Of a DNA stretch of 64,000 bases, positions 34,902 to 44,243 are shown one piece after another. The notes under the pieces are model-generated. The model was not told where the DNA came from, ran no database searches, and worked only from the letters and a program-made list of their open reading frames with translations. Positions within the stretch are counted from its first letter, which is position 1; each line of letters begins with the position of its first letter. Where the stretch lies: NCBI GenBank assembly GCA_021820485.1, contig JAKADO010000002.1, forward strand, positions 1 through 64,000. Reading direction: 5' to 3'. The position numbers and the translations under genes were made by a program. The stretch is from Bacillota bacterium (GTDB lineage: Bacteria > Bacillota > Sulfobacillia > Sulfobacillales > Sulfobacillaceae).

Positions 34902-34997
34902 ACTGAGGTATTTACGGAATTAACCACTCCACTCTCGCAGAGTCACGCGCCAAAGGAGGTTCATCCGCACCTGTGGACGGCCCGGCGAGGAAGTGCG

Positions 34998-35483
34998 TTA
35001 CTCGCCTTCTCTCGCCCTGGCTGACGCCAAGCCTCCAGCGCGACGCTGCCTAATCTCGTCCCAAACCAGCGCCACGATAAGCCATGTCGCCCCCACCCGC
35101 AAAGCCACATCCGACAGATTGAAAATGCCAGGATACCCGTTCACATGGATGAAATCGGTCACCCGGTGCCAAATCAAACGGCTGAGGACATTGCCGAGAG
35201 CACCCCCAGCCATGGTCGCAAGCGGCCAAGCCAACCGTGGAATGCGTAGGCTTAGGACCACGAGCACGATGGTCCCCGCCACCCCAACCGCGGTGATGAC
35301 CCCGGGCACCTGTGAGCCCATTCCCAACATGGCCCCCTTGTTAAACAGGAGTTGAAGCGACACCCCAGATCCGATCGCGACAGCGTGTCCTTCTGCCAAA
35401 GCGTGGCGCGCCCACCCAGCGGTACCTTGATCAATAGCGGTGAGAACCGCAATCCACACAGCAAGATAGGCCCAACGGCGCAT
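34998..35483 (-). CDS. signal peptidase II homologue with altered active site
   Basis: LspA-family membrane protein, 161 residues, four helices. Conserved boxes align in order: TAIDQGTAGWARH, QLLFNKGAMLGMG, GGALGNVLSRLIWHRVTDFIHV and PGIFNLSDVALRVGA. In active LspA the third box reads GN..DR, whose Asp is one of the two catalytic residues; here that position is Ser (AGC codon). The second catalytic Asp (FNLSD) is kept. It is therefore a divergent, perhaps inactive, paralogue; a genuine lspA probably exists elsewhere because the window encodes lipoproteins. It lies downstream of nothing obvious and 208 bp past the ger promoter region, on the same strand. Confidence 0.85.
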   Translation of the reverse strand: MRRWAYLAVWIAVLTAIDQGTAGWARHALAEGHAVAIGSGVSLQLLFNKGAMLGMGSQVPGVITAVGVAGTIVLVVLSLRIPRLAWPLATMAGGALGNVLSRLIWHRVTDFIHVNGYPGIFNLSDVALRVGATWLIVALVWDEIRQRRAGGLASARAREGE

Positions 35484-35644
35484 CGCCCTTCCTCCTCGAT
35501 AGTTTTTCTCCGCAGCGTCCCTCAGTGCCCGCCCACAGCGCAGAGTGCCGCACTACGTTTCTGGGACTTTGGTGACTGATTATAGCGCAGCGAGCGGGAC
35601 AACATCGCTTGCACCAGCATCAGGCCACACCATGATAGGCAATT

Positions 35645-37006
35645 TTACATTTGCCGAGAGAGCGATGCCGCATCAGCCGGACGCATACGGGGCAAACCCC
35701 ACCCCGCCAAAAAGCCCAGGAGACTCGCAATGACTAAGCCATCATAGAGAATGTACAGTTTATGAGCGCCTTGAAACGCCAGGGCAATGATGACCGACGA
35801 GGCCATCGTGCCCACATAGCGCATCAGGCTATACAGGCCCGATGCGCTACCCGACTCCTCAGGTGGACGGAGCTCCAATATCAATTGTTGCAGCACCACA
35901 TTGCTGACCGCGAAGCTTAACCCCATCAAGGCCAATGCGGCGCCAATCACCCACAACTGTGCCCGGCTCAAGGCCATGGCCAGCGACGCCGCCACCAAAA
36001 GGAACGCCGAGCCCACGTATGGCCACCGACGCGCCGACCCTCTTGCCATACGTCCGCCGATGGGCGATGCCAGAGCCATTACACCCGCGAAAATCAACAG
36101 CATGAATCCGCTGCCGCTCACCGACAGATGCCTTTTGGCCTCCAGCAGGACGGGAATTCCATATAGCGCAACGTACATCACCACATTGGTCAGAATCGTA
36201 GCCACGGCCAGTACCGCAAATGCCGGCGTGAGGAACCACCGAACGGGAACAACCGGCGCCTTCTGACGGCGCTCCCAGCCAACCAAGACCAGCAACGCGC
36301 CAATGCCGCCGAAAAGCCAGAGAAGGGCCCTCTGACCCGCAGTCCCACTGGTGCCAATGAGCAATAGGAGCATAGTGACCGCAAAGAGGATGCTGCCGCC
36401 CCAATCCCAGCCCGGCGTGCGCGGGCGAGGATGCGCGTCGTCCCGAGGTACGCTCGCCCACAACATCATTCCCGCCCCCAGAGCGATAGGAATGTTGAGC
36501 CAGAAAATGGCCTGCCAGCCAAACTGGGCAATCAAAAGCCCGCCCAAGGCCGGACCTACAGCCAGCGCTATGCCGGCCGCCATCCCAATCCATCCCAATA
36601 TCACCGGTACTCTGCGCGCTTCCCATCGGCGCACCAAACCAATCGCGTTGGGATAGACCATGGATGTGCCCACGGCCTGTACGCCGCGCCATGCCACAAA
36701 CACCCACAGGTTGTGCGATAGCGGTGCCAAGACCGCCGTAAGGAGCACCAGGACAAATCCGAGATAGACCAGCCGCCGATATCCCATACGATCGCCCAAC
36801 GCCCCCATGATGGGTTGCGATACGGCGCTGCCTAGATAATATCCGGACACAATCCAGGTAATTCCTGCCGCCGTCGCATGGAGCGCGTGAAGCAAGACTT
36901 CGAGACCCACGGAAATGGTGGCCGAGTTCAGGGGATTTAACACGACGGACAGCAGTATGGAGGGAATGAACCCGAACTTCGTCTGCCTAGCTCCAGCCGT
37001 CGCCAC
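35645..37006 (-). CDS. MFS transporter (multidrug-type)
   Basis: Polytopic transporter of 453 residues. The MFS loop 2-3 motif appears as GALGDRMGYRRLVYLG, motif C-like glycine/proline patterning as GMAAGIALAVGPALGGLLIA, and a repeat of the loop motif in GGRMARGSARRWPY. About 12-14 hydrophobic segments fit the DHA drug/proton antiporter type. The GTG start at 37006 has AAGGA upstream. Divergent from the DNA methyltransferase. Substrate unknown. Confidence 0.88.
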   Translation of the reverse strand: MATAGARQTKFGFIPSILLSVVLNPLNSATISVGLEVLLHALHATAAGITWIVSGYYLGSAVSQPIMGALGDRMGYRRLVYLGFVLVLLTAVLAPLSHNLWVFVAWRGVQAVGTSMVYPNAIGLVRRWEARRVPVILGWIGMAAGIALAVGPALGGLLIAQFGWQAIFWLNIPIALGAGMMLWASVPRDDAHPRPRTPGWDWGGSILFAVTMLLLLIGTSGTAGQRALLWLFGGIGALLVLVGWERRQKAPVVPVRWFLTPAFAVLAVATILTNVVMYVALYGIPVLLEAKRHLSVSGSGFMLLIFAGVMALASPIGGRMARGSARRWPYVGSAFLLVAASLAMALSRAQLWVIGAALALMGLSFAVSNVVLQQLILELRPPEESGSASGLYSLMRYVGTMASSVIIALAFQGAHKLYILYDGLVIASLLGFLAGWGLPRMRPADAASLSRQM

Positions 37007-37169
37007 TTGTCCTTCCCCTCCCGTCGCGCCTCATGAGATGCGCCCAGTTGTTTTTTCATTGTAGCGCAATCCGACGTCTGGACATCCGCCACCTTGTTCT
37101 TGCCGGCCCCGTCAGAAACTCTGCTATGATAGAAGCATCTGACCTTATGCGGAAACGGAAGGTACCTGC

Positions 37170-38447
37170 ATGGCGCTGATGCCCTCACTCTACCAAGACC
37201 CGCCAGATTGGGACTTTCGGGATGCCGACACCAAGGAAGGCACCCATGTTGTTCATTCCTATCCCGCCATGATGATCCCGCAGGTTGCGCGCCATCTCAT
37301 CGCCCGGTTGCGTCGCTTGAATCCCGAGTCCCGTACACTGCTCGACCCGTTCTGCGGGGCGGGTACCGTCTTGGTTGAAGCAGCGCGCCAGGGACTTTCC
37401 GCCTTCGGCAACGACCTAAACCCGCTGGCGCTCGCCATCGCCGCGGCGAGGACCACCCCCATCGATGAGACAGTCCTCGCCGATGGATTGGATCGGCTCA
37501 AGCGCGTTCTCGTCCCCGAGGCGCTCAGCACCTGGGATGGCGCCATTCCCACGTTTCGAGGGCGCGACTTTTGGTTCAAGCGCGAGGTCTCCCGTGCCCT
37601 GGCATGGATTCGTGACGAGGTGAGGCGGCAGTTGACCGACCCGGCCATGCGCCAGCTCGCGGAAGTCGCCTTCAGCGAAACTGTTCGTCTCGTATCCAAC
37701 ACCCGAAACAGCGAGTTCAAGTTATACCGCATGCCCGATGCCAAACTTGCCGCATTCTCGCCCGACGTCATCCGTGTGTTCCACCGCATCCTGGTACGGT
37801 ATGCAGAAGGCGTGCGGGCCTTCAACCCGAGTCTCCGTCAGGCTGCCACGCCCCCTGCCATCGTCAAAGGGGACAGCCGTCTCTTGGCAGGGATCCCCGA
37901 TCGACACTTCGATTTAATGGTCACATCACCGCCCTATGGCGATTCCCGCACAACCGTCGCCTATGGTCAGTTTTCCCGATTATCACTGGAGTGGCTTGGT
38001 TACCCAGCGGAGGAAGCTCGTACGGTAGACCGACGGTTGCTGGGCGGCCGCCTGCAACCCCATGCGGAGGCGAAACCGGTGCCGTCCCAGGCAGTGTTGG
38101 ATGGTACGGCGGCCATTGGTTCCCAAGATGCGCGACGCGCGCGGGAGGTCGAATCCTTTTATCGCGATCTGGATGCGATGATGGAGTCCCTCGCCCCAAA
38201 GCTCCGGCCGGGGGCGCTGGCGGCCTGGGTTGTGGCCAACCGCACCGTGAAGCAGGTTGTGCTCCCAACGAATGTTATCATTGCGGAATTGGCAACCCGC
38301 CACGGATTTGCCCTAGTCGAGGATTTGACGCGCAACATCCCCTCGAAGCGGATGCCGCGCGCCAACAGTCCGACCAACGTCCCCGGACAAAAAGGCGCCA
38401 CCATGACCGAAGAACATTTGGTCGTTCTCCGGTACGACGGCGCTTGA
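37170..38447 (+). CDS. DNA methyltransferase (N6-adenine / N4-cytosine type)
   Basis: A 425-residue amino-methyltransferase. The SAM motif LLDPFCGAGTVLVEA is near residue 63, followed by AFGNDLNPLALAIAAARTT, and the catalytic motif IV is VTSPPYGDSRTTVAYGQF near residue 252. The N-terminal segment HVVHSYPAMMIPQ is typical of this class. About 190 residues between the motifs could hold the target-recognition region. No restriction endonuclease or specificity subunit is adjacent, so it looks like an orphan enzyme that may mark DNA for regulation or protect against a restriction system. Target sequence unknown. Confidence 0.85.
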   Translation: MALMPSLYQDPPDWDFRDADTKEGTHVVHSYPAMMIPQVARHLIARLRRLNPESRTLLDPFCGAGTVLVEAARQGLSAFGNDLNPLALAIAAARTTPIDETVLADGLDRLKRVLVPEALSTWDGAIPTFRGRDFWFKREVSRALAWIRDEVRRQLTDPAMRQLAEVAFSETVRLVSNTRNSEFKLYRMPDAKLAAFSPDVIRVFHRILVRYAEGVRAFNPSLRQAATPPAIVKGDSRLLAGIPDRHFDLMVTSPPYGDSRTTVAYGQFSRLSLEWLGYPAEEARTVDRRLLGGRLQPHAEAKPVPSQAVLDGTAAIGSQDARRAREVESFYRDLDAMMESLAPKLRPGALAAWVVANRTVKQVVLPTNVIIAELATRHGFALVEDLTRNIPSKRMPRANSPTNVPGQKGATMTEEHLVVLRYDGA

Positions 38448-38458
38448 AAAATCCGGAT

Positions 38459-39428
38459 CTACATGGTGAGCACCGCACGGAATCGGACTTTGGACGACAT
38501 CATACGCTCAAAGGCTTTCGGCGCCTCCTCCAGCGAAAAGGTTTCAATCATGGGATGCACTCCCGCTCGAATGCTGAACTGGATCGTGTCTTCGGAGTCT
38601 TTCGCCTGACCCGCCGTCCACGCCCGGAGTCTTCGGCGTCCGTTTAAGAGCTGGGTGGGCGCTATCGGCATCGGTTCCCCAGTGCCTGCCACCACCACCA
38701 TCTCGCCCACAGGCCCCAACCCGTCGAACAGATCGGCTATGGCCTTTCCGTTGGAGGCAGTCGCCAAGATCACCCGCGCACCGCCCAGTTCCTTCAGCAA
38801 GGCGGACGCATCCTCGCTATCCGCGTCGATGTATCTATGCGCCCCCAGTTCGAGCGAAAGGGCTTTCTTGTCCTGGCCGCGCGATACGGCCATCGTGTAA
38901 AATCCGGCGTGGTGTGCGTACTGGATGGCCAAGTGGCCGAGCCCGCCGATTCCCTGAACGGCGACCACATCGCCAAAGCGCGCGGCGCTGTTTTTCAAAG
39001 CGCCAAACGTGGTGACACCAGCGCACACCAACGGAGCCGCCTCCTCGGATGAAATCCCAGCCGGTATCTGGGCCATCCCGTTTGCATAGGCCACCATGTA
39101 TTCCGCGTATCCACCTTCCAGGACCAACCCGATCACTTCGGGATCTATGCCGTGTCCTCCATTCCAGCCAACGCCTACACGATCCCCGATCTTCCACCCC
39201 GCCACCTCATCGCCAAGGGCCCGGATGACCCCAATCACTTCATGGCCGGGAATGCGCGGGTACGCCACGCGGGATGGTGTCCCTCGATCGCTGACACCTC
39301 TCCGTGGCACACACCGCACGCTTCGACTTTCAGCAATACTTGGCCGAGGCCCGGTTCCGGAACGGGACGCTCAACCAGTTCGAGCCGGCCCCCCGTTGAG
39401 GAATTTGAATCGCCTTCATCACATCCAT
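38459..39428 (-). pseudogene. zinc-type alcohol dehydrogenase, frameshifted
   Basis: MDR-family alcohol dehydrogenase in three frames. From ATG 39428 (AGGAGG seven bases upstream) the protein begins MDVMKAIQIPQRG. A shift at a run of six Cs (39389-39394) leads to GRLELVERPVPEPG and KVEACGVCHGEVS. A second shift near 39266-39274 leads to AYPRIPGHEVIGVI, and the rest to the stop is intact (VAVQGIGGLGHLAIQYAHHAGF). The lobe that normally binds structural zinc with four cysteines is missing: VGVGWNGGHGIDPEVIGLVLEGGYAEY runs straight across it. Likely a pseudogene; sequencing error in homopolymers is the alternative for the shifts but not for the deletion. Confidence 0.75.
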
Positions 39429-39744
39429 GCCTCGTCCTCCTATGTGCAGTGCACGCCGCTAACGACCAAACCGAACATGCACCATCATCTCCCCCAACCA
39501 CTGGGGCTATACCCTAAAACCCTCATAGATCATCGAAACAATGCCTCCCTGTTTGCATTCTTTTCATAGTTTGTCATGATATACTCAGATCAGCTTCCCT
39601 TTCATAGCATTCCCTAAGGCGATGGAATCCGCCGCGGATGATGTATCCGAAACTACCCACGCTGGGTTGATGACTCCTGATCTGGATGTCGGAGTCACTC
39701 CTGGTGTCTTCCGGCATGCAAATTTGGTGTCGGAGGTGCGCCGG
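39429..39744. other. intergenic region before the Ehr-like operon
   Basis: No gene is supported here. A TATACT (39573-39578) after TGTCATGA could be a -10, with only a poor -35 (TTCTTT, 16 bp upstream). An open frame from ATG 39622 runs into the first complex gene, but its first 41 residues do not resemble the family and have no ribosome site. Confidence 0.4.
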
Positions 39745-40683
39745 TTGAATCTGTACGTTGCTCAGGGACTGCAAATCTTCTTTGTACTGGGCTTTTCTCC
39801 CCTGTTAAAAGGAATTATGGAACGGTATCGCGCCCGCGTAGCGGGGCGACACGGTCCCCCTGTATGGCAGCCCTATCGCGACCTGTGGAAGTGGTCCCAT
39901 AAGGAGACCGTGCGCAGCCACGAGACCAGCTTCATTTCGGAATGGGCTCCCATTGCCTACTTCATTGCACCGTTGCTGGTGGCCATGCTTATCCCTGTTC
40001 TGACAGCATTTCCCCTTCCCTTCGCCTGGATGGGCGACATGTTGGCGGGCGGCATGATCTTAGGGGCGGGGGGCGTGGCGCTCCTCTTGGCCGCCCTCGA
40101 TAGCGGCAGCGTATATCCGGCACTGGGGGTGAGCCGCATCCGGCTGATTGCCGCCTTCACCGAGCCCTTGTCATTGCTGTTGGTGTTCATTGCAGCGTCG
40201 GCGGCCAAGACCACCATTCCCTTTATCGTCAATCAGACGCTTTCCGCGCCCTCCTGGCTGTTCACCCCCGCTCATCTATTCATTGTCGTGGGGTGGTTTC
40301 TACTGCTCCTCGCGGAAGCCGGCCGCATTCCCGTAGACAATCCCTCGACATCGCAGGAACTCTCCATGATTGATCCGGCGAGAACCTTTGAGTCGAGCGG
40401 CACCGATCTGGTGCTCTATGAATGGGGGGGATGGATGAAGTTTCTCATTCTCAGCGTGATTCTGTGCAACGTGCTGGCCACCCCATGGGGATTGGCGGGG
40501 TCTTCCCACTGGCAATCCATCCTTGAGGCCGTGGGCGCCACCGCATTCAAAACCACCGTGCTCGGTCTGGCGGTCATCAGCTTTGAAGCCGGTTTTGCCA
40601 AGTTGCGTCTCATTCGCAACGTGGACTTTCTGATGGCTGCCATTGCCCTCGCGGCCCTTGGCGGGTTGGTTGCCAATCTGTAG
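39745..40683 (+). CDS. HyfC/NuoH-like membrane subunit of Ehr-type complex
   Basis: Proton-channel-linking membrane subunit of 312 residues. The start is TTG 39745 (LNLYVAQGLQIFF), with GGAGG eight bases upstream. Family features are FSPLLKGIMERYRARVAGRHGPPVWQPYRDLWK, the loop GVSRIRLIAAFTEPLSLLLVF, and the conserved acidic loop EAGRIPVDNPSTSQELSMID that in complex I lines the quinone/E-channel region. Eight hydrophobic segments are seen. First of six co-directional genes for a complex related to hydrogenase-4 and complex I. Confidence 0.9.
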   Translation: MNLYVAQGLQIFFVLGFSPLLKGIMERYRARVAGRHGPPVWQPYRDLWKWSHKETVRSHETSFISEWAPIAYFIAPLLVAMLIPVLTAFPLPFAWMGDMLAGGMILGAGGVALLLAALDSGSVYPALGVSRIRLIAAFTEPLSLLLVFIAASAAKTTIPFIVNQTLSAPSWLFTPAHLFIVVGWFLLLLAEAGRIPVDNPSTSQELSMIDPARTFESSGTDLVLYEWGGWMKFLILSVILCNVLATPWGLAGSSHWQSILEAVGATAFKTTVLGLAVISFEAGFAKLRLIRNVDFLMAAIALAALGGLVANL

Positions 40684-40703
40684 CCAATGGGAGGAGAGGT
40701 TCT

Positions 40704-41333
40704 GTGATTGCCTTGTCTCAAGTGGCCTTTGGCCTTATCTGGCTTACCACGGCGGGCCTGCTCATTGTCAAAAGCCCGCATTCCGCCGCGGCCCTCTACC
40801 GTCTGCAGGCGATGGCCGAGGCTCTCGTGGCCGCCGCTGCCGCCCTCGCCGGGGCACGCCCCTGGCTCTGGCTGAGTGTGGTGCTGATCCTCGTGATTAA
40901 GGTGGCCGTTATTCCACCCGTGGTGATGCGGGGACTCGGCACACGACGCACGGACTACGGCGGAGATGGGGCTTTCGGAATCGGCGCACTACTCCTCATC
41001 GCCGCGCTGCTCAGCGTGGGAGGGTTCCTTTTGGGGCGGTTGGGATTGCCTCACCCCGCGCTCATGGGCATGGGTTTCGCGGCGCTGTTTGTGGCCTTGG
41101 TGCATGCCTCGTCCCGCTATCAGGTCTGGAGCATGCTGTGGGCCCTGCTGAGCCTAGACACCGTGGTCGGGGCCATCACGCTCATTTGGGGTAGGGGCCT
41201 TCCTGAGATGGCAGACGTGGCCATTGACTTGGTTAGCCTTGGTCTAGCGTTGGTTCTCGCCTATCTTGCTCAGCGCATTGACCGGATCATGCACGCGCGG
41301 GACATTCGGGAAATGGAGGATCTGGTCGGATGA
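40704..41333 (+). CDS. HyfE-like membrane subunit
   Basis: Hydrogenase-4 component E homologue, 209 residues with about six membrane helices; the C-terminal half is related to NuoK. GTG start at 40704 with GGGAGGAGAGG upstream. Recognisable segments are LLIVKSPHSAAALYRLQAMAEAL in pattern, VVLILVIKVAVIPPVVMRGLG and a closing basic/acidic tail MHARDIREMEDLVG. Its stop overlaps the next ATG by 4 bases. Likely part of the proton-pumping arm. Confidence 0.85.
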   Translation: MIALSQVAFGLIWLTTAGLLIVKSPHSAAALYRLQAMAEALVAAAAALAGARPWLWLSVVLILVIKVAVIPPVVMRGLGTRRTDYGGDGAFGIGALLLIAALLSVGGFLLGRLGLPHPALMGMGFAALFVALVHASSRYQVWSMLWALLSLDTVVGAITLIWGRGLPEMADVAIDLVSLGLALVLAYLAQRIDRIMHARDIREMEDLVG

Positions 41334-42772
41334 CAACAGCAATGTGGGTCATTCCCAGCGGAATGGCGGTGCTTAGCCTCATAGCTCTGCTTCTACCGAC
41401 ACACTGGACCCACGTCGTGCGTGTCCTGGCGTCTCTCTACCTCGCAGGACTGCTGGCGACCCAGATTCTCAATGTGTGGCGCCCCATGGATCCGGTGTCT
41501 TCCTGGTTCTTTATCACCGTTGCGGTATTGGCTCTCTTCGGCATTTGGTACTCAGGGCCCTACATTGCCCGCGAAGCCGAAGCGCATCACTGGCCCGCCT
41601 CGCGCGTGCAAAAATATTACGCAGGATTTCTGTTGTTTCTTGCCTCACTCATGGCCTTGGCGCTTCTGAGCAATTATGTCTTCCTGTGGGCCGCCATGGA
41701 GGTGGCGACGCTGTCGAGCGTTCTCCTCGTGGCCCTGCCGGATCAACGCGCCTCCATTGAAGCCGCATGGAAGTACGTGATGGTGACCGAAGTGGGCGGT
41801 CTAATCGCTCTCCTGGGCACCATTCTGACGCTCCACGCCATCGGTGTCCCCCTGATGACATGGAATCCCGCGCCAAAGGGCCATTTGGTGGGCGGCATGA
41901 GTGCTCATTGGGCGCTCATCGGTGCGTACCTGGCACTAATCGGTTATGCAGCCAAAGCTGGACTGGCGCCCTTTCACACTTGGCTTCCCGATGCTCACAG
42001 CGAAGCCCCGGCGCCTGTCTCGGCCCTCCTCTCCGGACTGAAGCTTTCGGCGGCCGTCCTGATCATTTATCGTCTCGACCGACTGGCGGCCGTGGCCGTG
42101 CCCGCCCCCTATCTCCGAATGTCCCTCATCGTCCTGGGACTATTGTCGTTGGCTGTGGCGGCGGTCTTTCTCGCTTTTCAACGCGACCTCAAAAGACTCT
42201 GGGCCTATTCCACCGTAGAGCACATTGGCCTGATTAGCCTCGGAGTCGGGTTCGGCGGAATAGCCCTGGTTGGCGCGATGCTGCACATCTGGACCCACGC
42301 GGCGAGCAAGACGCTCTTGTTTCACAATGCTGGTACGGTCCGCATCCTATACCACAGCTCCAATGCCGAGCAGGGAGCCGGCAACATGCTTCGGCGCACC
42401 CCTTGGACTGGAGGCCTCTTGGCATTAGGTTCGGCTGCCATTGCCGGACTGCCGCCGTTCGCGCCGTTTTGGAGCGAGTGGCTCATATTGGCCGGCGGCT
42501 TCCACCAAGCGGCTGATCGTGGCCTTGCCCTCGTCGCGGCACTATTGCTGGTGATTATCTTCATTGCTGTGGCCCGCCGCATTCCCTCTTGGCTTTTTGC
42601 ACCGGGCCAGTCAGGATTTCGCGAAGCCCAACCGATACGAGAGCCCGCCAGCCTCATCCTGCCTAACGCGGTATTGGGGATTGTGGTTGTGGCGAGCGGA
42701 CTTGGCCTTCCTTGGCTGGCTCACCCCCTTTGGCACAGCCTGGTCACGGAACTCGCATCAGTCCACCTCTAG
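41330..42772 (+). CDS. HyfF/NuoN-like antiporter subunit
   Basis: Antiporter-like proton pump subunit, 480 residues. The conserved helix-5 glutamate is in LWAAMEVATLSSVLL, the helix-7 lysine in YAAKAGLAPFHTWLPDAHSEAPAPVSALLSG, and the helix-8 lysine region is FQRDLKRLWAYSTVEHIGLI. These charged residues form the proton path in complex I relatives, so pumping is expected to be retained. It overlaps hyfE by ATGA and is followed by the large subunit after 25 bp. Confidence 0.92.
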   Translation: MTTAMWVIPSGMAVLSLIALLLPTHWTHVVRVLASLYLAGLLATQILNVWRPMDPVSSWFFITVAVLALFGIWYSGPYIAREAEAHHWPASRVQKYYAGFLLFLASLMALALLSNYVFLWAAMEVATLSSVLLVALPDQRASIEAAWKYVMVTEVGGLIALLGTILTLHAIGVPLMTWNPAPKGHLVGGMSAHWALIGAYLALIGYAAKAGLAPFHTWLPDAHSEAPAPVSALLSGLKLSAAVLIIYRLDRLAAVAVPAPYLRMSLIVLGLLSLAVAAVFLAFQRDLKRLWAYSTVEHIGLISLGVGFGGIALVGAMLHIWTHAASKTLLFHNAGTVRILYHSSNAEQGAGNMLRRTPWTGGLLALGSAAIAGLPPFAPFWSEWLILAGGFHQAADRGLALVAALLLVIIFIAVARRIPSWLFAPGQSGFREAQPIREPASLILPNAVLGIVVVASGLGLPWLAHPLWHSLVTELASVHL

Positions 42773-42797
42773 CGATTCTCTGAAAGGAGTTGATCCC

Positions 42798-44228
42798 ATG
42801 TCCAGCACAACATTCAAAAGCACGGGCAAGACCGAGATGCGTCTCGACATGGCAACGTGGCTGAACGCCTGGCAATCCTTGCGCGACCGTAATCACGAAA
42901 CCGTTCTCCTTGATGGTGACGGCATGAAGCTCACTGCCCTGCTGATGAACTGCTCTACGGGAAGCATGGTGGCCATCGAGACGCCGGTGCCGTCCTTACC
43001 ATCACCGTCCCGCATGCCCGCTCAACCTTCCCACCTTGGCATGCAGGATACGCTGATTGCGGAGCAGTGGTTGGCAAATGGCTCGCCATCACTGGCTTGG
43101 AAGACGCCGGAATTGCCGCCTGTTCGCGGAAAGGGACTCTTCACCTATCCCTTGGGCCCGGTGCGCGCCGACGTCTCGGAGTCTCTTTACTATGAATTGA
43201 CAGTGATGGGCGACGAAATCATCCGCCTGAACCTAAACCCCGGATTTAAGCGACGGCATATTCGGGAGTGGGTGCGCGGCCGGACGATCGACGAGGCCAT
43301 GCCCATCATCTCTCGCTTTACCACCACCTCCAACGTTCACCACACTCTGGCCATGGCCTTGGCAGTGGAGGACGCCTGGAACCTCCCGATAGCGATGGAG
43401 GTGCATGAAACCCGCACCTTGCTGGCTGAATTGGAACGGGCTGAAAGCCATCTCGGCGATTTGGCGCTGTTGGCGGTGTCGACCGGTCTTCCTGTTCCCC
43501 AAATGGAATATCTGCATCTGAAGGAGACATTGCTGCGGGTGAACAGCCGATTGTTCGGCCATCGTTACCTGCGGGACTCCATTGTTCCGGGGGGTCTTGA
43601 CAGCACGTTGTGGCCAGGCGGGGTCCATCCCCGCCACGAGGCAACCGTTGTCGCCCGTGTGCGCGATGAGGCGGCCCGCATTGCCGACGGGTTGATGCGA
43701 ACCTCCTCCTTTCTTGACCGCTTGCATGGGGCGGGCACCGTTCCAAAAGACACCATCTCCGCAATGCGACCCGTGGGACCCATCGGGCGAGCCTCAGGCA
43801 GGGCCTTCGATGTGCGCACTGTGCGGTCCTATGCCGCCTATCTGGACGCCGACCTGAGAATTCCCGTCGAGCAGAATGCGGATGCCTACGCCCGATTCCG
43901 CATCCGCGTCCGGGAACTCGACGAAAGCTTATCACTCATTCAGAGGATGCTCGGTGCATGGACACCCCCTGCCGTCGCATCTACACCCCGGGGGCTCGGT
44001 GTTCCCGTGCGGGGCCATGGCGTCGGCATTGTTGAGGCGCCTCGCGGGATGCTCGCCTATCGTCTCCAAGTCGACTCGAGCGGTCGGATCGGTCACTTGG
44101 GTGTGGCCACCCCGTCGCAGCGAAACTGGCCCACCCTGCCGTCGGCCATGGCCAACGGCAACATTCTCCAGGATTTCCCCATCGTCGACGCCAGCTTCGC
44201 GCTGTCCGTCGCTGGATGGGATGGATGA
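42798..44228 (+). CDS. Ehr-type large subunit (NuoD/HyfG homologue without Ni ligands)
   Basis: A 476-residue homologue of the NuoC-D/HyfG catalytic subunit, from the ATG at 42798 with AAAGGAG upstream. The first 130 residues correspond to a degenerate 30-kDa-like domain. The core has GFKRRHIREWVRG, then SRFTTTSNVHHTLAMALAVEDAW, where group 4 hydrogenases carry RxCGxC, and it ends FPIVDASFALSVAGWDG, where hydrogenases carry DPCxxC. Only one Cys is present in the whole protein, so no NiFe site can form. As in complex I, a quinone or another acceptor could occupy that cavity. This is the defining trait of Ehr complexes. Confidence 0.88.
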   Translation: MSSTTFKSTGKTEMRLDMATWLNAWQSLRDRNHETVLLDGDGMKLTALLMNCSTGSMVAIETPVPSLPSPSRMPAQPSHLGMQDTLIAEQWLANGSPSLAWKTPELPPVRGKGLFTYPLGPVRADVSESLYYELTVMGDEIIRLNLNPGFKRRHIREWVRGRTIDEAMPIISRFTTTSNVHHTLAMALAVEDAWNLPIAMEVHETRTLLAELERAESHLGDLALLAVSTGLPVPQMEYLHLKETLLRVNSRLFGHRYLRDSIVPGGLDSTLWPGGVHPRHEATVVARVRDEAARIADGLMRTSSFLDRLHGAGTVPKDTISAMRPVGPIGRASGRAFDVRTVRSYAAYLDADLRIPVEQNADAYARFRIRVRELDESLSLIQRMLGAWTPPAVASTPRGLGVPVRGHGVGIVEAPRGMLAYRLQVDSSGRIGHLGVATPSQRNWPTLPSAMANGNILQDFPIVDASFALSVAGWDG

Positions 44229-44243
44229 CAAGGGGGGGTTAGC

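Noticed and set aside
39622-39744. ATG 39622 as start of the HyfC-like gene
   Set aside because: The extra 41 residues do not fit the family and lack a ribosome site, whereas TTG 39745 has GGAGG at eight bases.
42564-42797. N-terminal extension of the large subunit from GTG 42564
   Set aside because: It lies inside the preceding antiporter gene in another frame; ATG 42798 has AAAGGAG and begins the family similarity.
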